From assembly GCF_900129455.1 (NCBI RefSeq), contig NZ_FQVU01000004.1, positions 1 through 64,000 on the forward strand: a stretch of DNA of 64,000 nt, written 5' to 3'. This DNA comes from Jatrophihabitans endophyticus. Its GTDB lineage: Bacteria; Actinomycetota; Actinomycetes; Mycobacteriales; Jatrophihabitantaceae. Below the pieces are notes generated by a model. That model was given only the letters and a program-made list of their open reading frames with translations, was not told the origin of the DNA and searched no databases. How positions within the stretch are numbered: the stretch's first letter is position 1; every line of letters starts with the position of its first letter. The position numbers and the translations under genes were made by a program. Shown piece after piece: positions 60,970 to 64,000 of the stretch.

Positions 60970-62115
60970 TCAGCCGGGGTCGGCCCCGGCGTCGGTCCTC
61001 GCGGCCGATGACCGGCCAGGACGGGTGAGCACGCGGCCGAGCACGCCGGAGACCGCGCCGCCGAGACCGGCGCCGGTCGCGACCCGGCCGGCCCGCAGGT
61101 CGGCGGCGGCGGTGGCGAGCACGGCGAAGATGAGGATGCCGCCGGACACCAGGCTCTGGTAGGCACCGGGCACCTGCAGGAAGGTGAGTGCGGCGCTGAC
61201 CGTGCCGTAGACCATCGTGCCGAGGAAGGTGCCGATCATGTTGCCGCGGCCGCCAGCGAGGGCCGCGCCGCCGAGCACGGTCACGGCGATGGTGTTGAGC
61301 TCGAGGCCCTCGCCCGAGTGCGGGTCGCCGGAGGCGAGCCGCGCCATCATCACGAGCCCGGCAAGGCCCGTCAGCACGCCGTTGAGCGCGAACAGCTCGA
61401 CGGTCAGCCGTCGCGAGGGCAGGCCGGCGAAGAACGACGCCTGCGGCGACGACCCGAGCGCGAAGGTGTTGCGGCCGAAGCGCGTGAAGTGCAGCAGCAG
61501 CCCGGTGGCCACGAGGACGAGCAGCAGGGTCAGCGCGGGGGCCCGCACACCGTGCCACTCGCCGAAACCCAGGGTCTCCAGCCCGGACAGCACGCTGATG
61601 GGGTGATTGTCGGAGAGGATGAGCGCAGCCGACGCGAAGACGCTCAGCCCACCGAGCGTGAGGATGAACGGCGGCACCCGCAGGTAGGCGACGATCAGAC
61701 CGTAAAGGACGCCGACGGCGGTCGACATGCCGAGGCAGACGGCGAGCACGGCCGGTGTCGACCAGCCGTCGTCGAATAGCGTCGCCGCGACGACCGCCAC
61801 GAACGAGACCATGCTGCCGACCGACAGGTCGAGCTGGCCGCCGATGATCAGGAACGTCTGGCCCGCGGCCAGGATCCCCAGGACCGAGACCTGCGACAGG
61901 ATGTTGTCGTAGTTGTTCCAGGTGAGGAACTCGGGGTTGCGACTGTTGGAGTAGAGCGACAGCGCGGCGACGGCGAGGACGAGGGGGATCGCCGTCCGGA
62001 CGAAGGTGATCGTGGTCGACTGGCGCCGGGTACGGGGCCGGCGTGCCGGGTCCGCACCGGCGGCAGGCGCCGCGGCGGGCTTGGCCAGGGCGACGGGGGA
62101 GCGGGTCTCGGTCAT
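60970..62115 (-). CDS. Sugar-type ABC transporter permease (RbsC family)
   Basis: 381 residues with about ten membrane segments. Family markers are AAGQTFLIIGGQLDLSVGSM (RbsC-type first cytoplasmic loop) and GGAALAGGRGNMIGTFLGT near the C-terminus. An Ala/Pro-rich N-terminus of 30 residues and a 35-residue hydrophilic tail are extra. The ATG overlaps the ATPase stop by 4 bp. Confidence 0.92.
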   Translation of the reverse strand: MTETRSPVALAKPAAAPAAGADPARRPRTRRQSTTITFVRTAIPLVLAVAALSLYSNSRNPEFLTWNNYDNILSQVSVLGILAAGQTFLIIGGQLDLSVGSMVSFVAVVAATLFDDGWSTPAVLAVCLGMSTAVGVLYGLIVAYLRVPPFILTLGGLSVFASAALILSDNHPISVLSGLETLGFGEWHGVRAPALTLLLVLVATGLLLHFTRFGRNTFALGSSPQASFFAGLPSRRLTVELFALNGVLTGLAGLVMMARLASGDPHSGEGLELNTIAVTVLGGAALAGGRGNMIGTFLGTMVYGTVSAALTFLQVPGAYQSLVSGGILIFAVLATAAADLRAGRVATGAGLGGAVSGVLGRVLTRPGRSSAARTDAGADPG

Positions 62116-63659
62116 GCCGTGCCTTTCGTGGACTGGGGCGGCTGCTGGCCCATCTCGAGCTGGTACAGCAGGTCGGGCGTGGCCGTCGCGCCGTCGAGCT
62201 CGGCCGTCACCACGCCGTCGCGCATGACCAGCACACGATCGGCAAGGCAGCTGATCTCCTCGTAGTCACTCGACACGAACAGGATCGCCAGGCCGTCCGC
62301 GGCAAGGTCGAGCAGCTGCTGGTAGATCTCGAACTTCGAGGCGATGTCGACGCCGGCGGTCGGTTGGTCCAGCACGAGCAGCCGGCAACCGGCGAGCAGC
62401 CATCGCGCGAGGACGACGCGCTGCTGGTTTCCGCCGCTCAGGGTGGCGACCGTGCGGCGCGGATCGTCGGCCTTGACCCGGCCGCGTCGCAGCGCATCGC
62501 GCACCAGCCGCAGCACGGCGCGTGGACGGTAGAGGGCGGTGCCCCGGCCGCGCCGCGACAGGATGACGTTCTCCACGATCGGGCGGTCCAGCAGCAGGGC
62601 GTCGGCCTTGCGGTCGGCCGGGACGAAGCCGACCCCGGCCCGCGCCGCCCGGCTGCGGCCGCGGACGCGGTCGCCCCCCGGCCCGTCGCCCAGCTCCAGT
62701 CGCCCCGAGGTGGGCGCCTGCGCGCCCGCCAGGATCGTGGCCAGGTCCGAGGCCCCGGAGCCCGCCCCGCCGCACAGCGCGACGATCTCGCCGCGATGCA
62801 CTGGGACGTCGGTCGGGGCGAGCACCGGCGGCCGCGCGACCGCCGTGGCCCGCGCGGCGACGTGGCTGGTGTCGCGTTCGGGCCGCGGCAGCCGGACGTG
62901 CGCGACGCTGCGGTCGAACATCGCGCCGACGAGCTCGTCGGGCGTGGTGTCGGCGACGCGGAAGTGCCCGACCCGGGCACCGTTGCGCAGCACCGTCGCG
63001 ACGTCGGCGATCTCGAACACCTCGTGCAGGTGGTGCGAGATGTAGAGCAGCGCCGTCCCCTCGCGCCGGAGGGCGCGGATCACCGCGAAGAGGACGTCGA
63101 CCTCGCCGCGGCGCAGCGACGCGGTCGGCTCGTCCATGATGACGAGGGGCGCGCGGCGGTGGACGGCCCGCACCAGCTCGACGAGCTGCTGCTCGGCGGC
63201 GGTGAGCCCGGCCGCCGGGCGAGCGGCGGAGATGGCGATGTCGAGCCGGTCCAGCTCCTCCTGTGCCCGGGCGACGAGACGCCGGCCGCGTACGACGCCG
63301 AACCCACCCGGGAGGTCGTCCATCAGGATGTTGTGGGCGACCGAGAGGTCGGGGGCGATCTGCCGCTCCTGGTGCACGACGCGTACGCCGAGGTGCTGCG
63401 CCGCCCGCGGCGTGAACGTGCGCAGCGGTCGACCGGCGATGGTGACCGTGCCGGCGTGCGGGCGCTGCACGCCCGTCACGATCTTGATCAGCGTCGACTT
63501 GCCAGCGCCGTTCTCCCCGAGCAGGGCGTGCACCTGGCCGGGCGCGACCTCCAGGCTGACGTCGTGCAGCGCACGCACGCCGGGGAACGCCATGCCGAGG
63601 CCGTGGACGGCCAGGGCCGGTACCTCGGGCTCGACGGTCGTCGCCAGGGCGGCGCTCAC
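62112..63659 (-). CDS. Sugar-type ABC transporter ATPase with two nucleotide-binding domains (RbsA family)
   Basis: 515 residues. First domain: Walker A GENGAGKSTLIK (about 48), Walker B LVIMDEPTASL and HHLHEVFEIAD. Second domain: degenerate Walker A GGAGSGASDLATIL (no Lys, as usual in this family), signature LSGGNQQRVVLARWLLAG, Walker B LLVLDQPTAGVD. GTG 63659 overlaps the ferredoxin stop by 4 bp and is chosen over more distant upstream codons. It drives the permease at 60970. Confidence 0.93.
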   Translation of the reverse strand: MSAALATTVEPEVPALAVHGLGMAFPGVRALHDVSLEVAPGQVHALLGENGAGKSTLIKIVTGVQRPHAGTVTIAGRPLRTFTPRAAQHLGVRVVHQERQIAPDLSVAHNILMDDLPGGFGVVRGRRLVARAQEELDRLDIAISAARPAAGLTAAEQQLVELVRAVHRRAPLVIMDEPTASLRRGEVDVLFAVIRALRREGTALLYISHHLHEVFEIADVATVLRNGARVGHFRVADTTPDELVGAMFDRSVAHVRLPRPERDTSHVAARATAVARPPVLAPTDVPVHRGEIVALCGGAGSGASDLATILAGAQAPTSGRLELGDGPGGDRVRGRSRAARAGVGFVPADRKADALLLDRPIVENVILSRRGRGTALYRPRAVLRLVRDALRRGRVKADDPRRTVATLSGGNQQRVVLARWLLAGCRLLVLDQPTAGVDIASKFEIYQQLLDLAADGLAILFVSSDYEEISCLADRVLVMRDGVVTAELDGATATPDLLYQLEMGQQPPQSTKGTA

Positions 63660-63943
63660 AGGTCGAGCACCAGGACGGGCGTCCGTGACCGGCTCACGCA
63701 GATGGCGATCCGCTTGTTCGCCGCCTTCGCGCGGGGGCTGAGGACGGTGTCGCGATGCGCGGGGGTGCCCGCGACGACGCGCTGGACGCACGTGCCGCAC
63801 TCACCGCGCAGGCACTGGAAGTCGACCGGTTCCACCGCGAGCAGGGCCTGCAGGATCGTGGTGTCGGCCGCCACGCGCACCTGCCGGCCGCTGCGGGCGA
63901 GTTCGACGACGAACGAATCCGGCGGTCCGGGGTCCTCAGCCAC
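63656..63943 (-). CDS. Stand-alone 2Fe-2S ferredoxin domain (reductase C-terminal type)
   Basis: 95 residues. The plant-type cluster CLRGECGTC (C-x4-C-x2-C, about 44-52) and the fourth ligand in AICVSRS (about 81) are intact. The sequence resembles the C-terminal ferredoxin of phthalate-dioxygenase-type reductases, including the ending LVLDL, but an in-frame TGA just upstream shows that here it is a separate gene. GTG 63943 (or 63949) overlaps the 3' end of the preceding gene. It feeds electrons to an oxygenase or demethylase not visible in the window. Confidence 0.8.
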   Translation of the reverse strand: MAEDPGPPDSFVVELARSGRQVRVAADTTILQALLAVEPVDFQCLRGECGTCVQRVVAGTPAHRDTVLSPRAKAANKRIAICVSRSRTPVLVLDL

Positions 63944-64000
63944 CGGCACCTGCGGGGGTCACGGTCGAGGCCAGACCGGCGGCGGGCTCGACCGAGATCG
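63936..64000 (-). CDS. 3' end of an unrecognised gene (partial)
   Basis: The minus-strand frame enters from the right edge, reads ISVEPAAGLASTVTPAGAGG and stops at TGA 63938-63936, overlapping the ferredoxin start by 8 bp. Low complexity; the family cannot be named. By position it could be the reductase or oxygenase partner of the ferredoxin (inference). Confidence 0.45.
   Translation of the reverse strand, partial: ISVEPAAGLASTVTPAGAGG

Overview
The window is about 72-75% GC by eye. It uses many GTG starts, has dense 1-4 bp ATGA/GTGA gene overlaps, and several genes sit directly behind TANNNT -10 boxes in the manner of leaderless transcripts. It also carries an F420-type LLM oxidoreductase, a DUF4916 Nudix-like protein, a DUF2236 protein and recCBD. 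Together these point to an actinomycete chromosome (Actinomycetota). I cannot place the genus with confidence. I saw no rRNA, tRNA, transposase, prophage or CRISPR array; the region reads as ordinary chromosome with several catabolic and secretion islands.

Layout. 2-97 is the 3' end of an unrecognised gene. 118-8634 is recC-recB-recD, followed by a metallophosphoesterase that overlaps recD. 9479-13038 holds an amino-acid permease and a cyclic-nucleotide/CBS/DUF294 sensor protein; both are convergent with their neighbours and share CTAG stop tetranucleotides. 13035-23145 is a mannoside-degradation locus: two secreted GH92 alpha-mannosidases flank a LacI-type regulator with a CG-centred operator. 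23213-30000 is a run of small single genes: PPOX, TerD, MpaB/DUF2236, Nudix-like, a secreted IPT plus 14-repeat propeller protein, a sirtuin, a Dabb protein and a YbjN-like protein. A TauD-family dioxygenase (30037-31053) has a 5-residue tandem-repeat N-terminus and a candidate leader peptide upstream.

31394-44483 looks like a cell-wall-peptide (muropeptide or D-amino-acid peptide) scavenging island. LD-carboxypeptidase and an XRE-cupin regulator are divergent from an RpiR-type regulator, an M20 peptidase, a five-gene Dpp/Opp-type ABC importer, an M55 D-aminopeptidase and a beta-lactamase-fold hydrolase. A PBP4-type D,D-carboxypeptidase converges on that operon. 44566-49104 holds a P1 (DmpA-like) peptidase, a Gfo/Idh/MocA oxidoreductase and four poorly known genes.

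49180-55414 is a reductive-pyrimidine or hydantoin degradation operon running on the minus strand: CoA-acylating semialdehyde dehydrogenase, class III aminotransferase, beta-ureidopropionase-type amidohydrolase, dihydropyrimidinase and an F420-type LLM oxidoreductase. It is flanked by two PucR-type regulators and an isopenicillin-N-synthase-like dioxygenase. 59331-64000 is a minus-strand operon with a split ferredoxin, an Rbs-type ATPase and permease, a Tat lipoprotein binding protein and a VOC protein that appears to start at CTG.

Most notable non-coding structure: two copies (16323-16364 and 53876-53919) of a long near-perfect palindrome, each placed just after a stop codon inside a minus-strand gene pair. 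Their arms differ but remain self-complementary.
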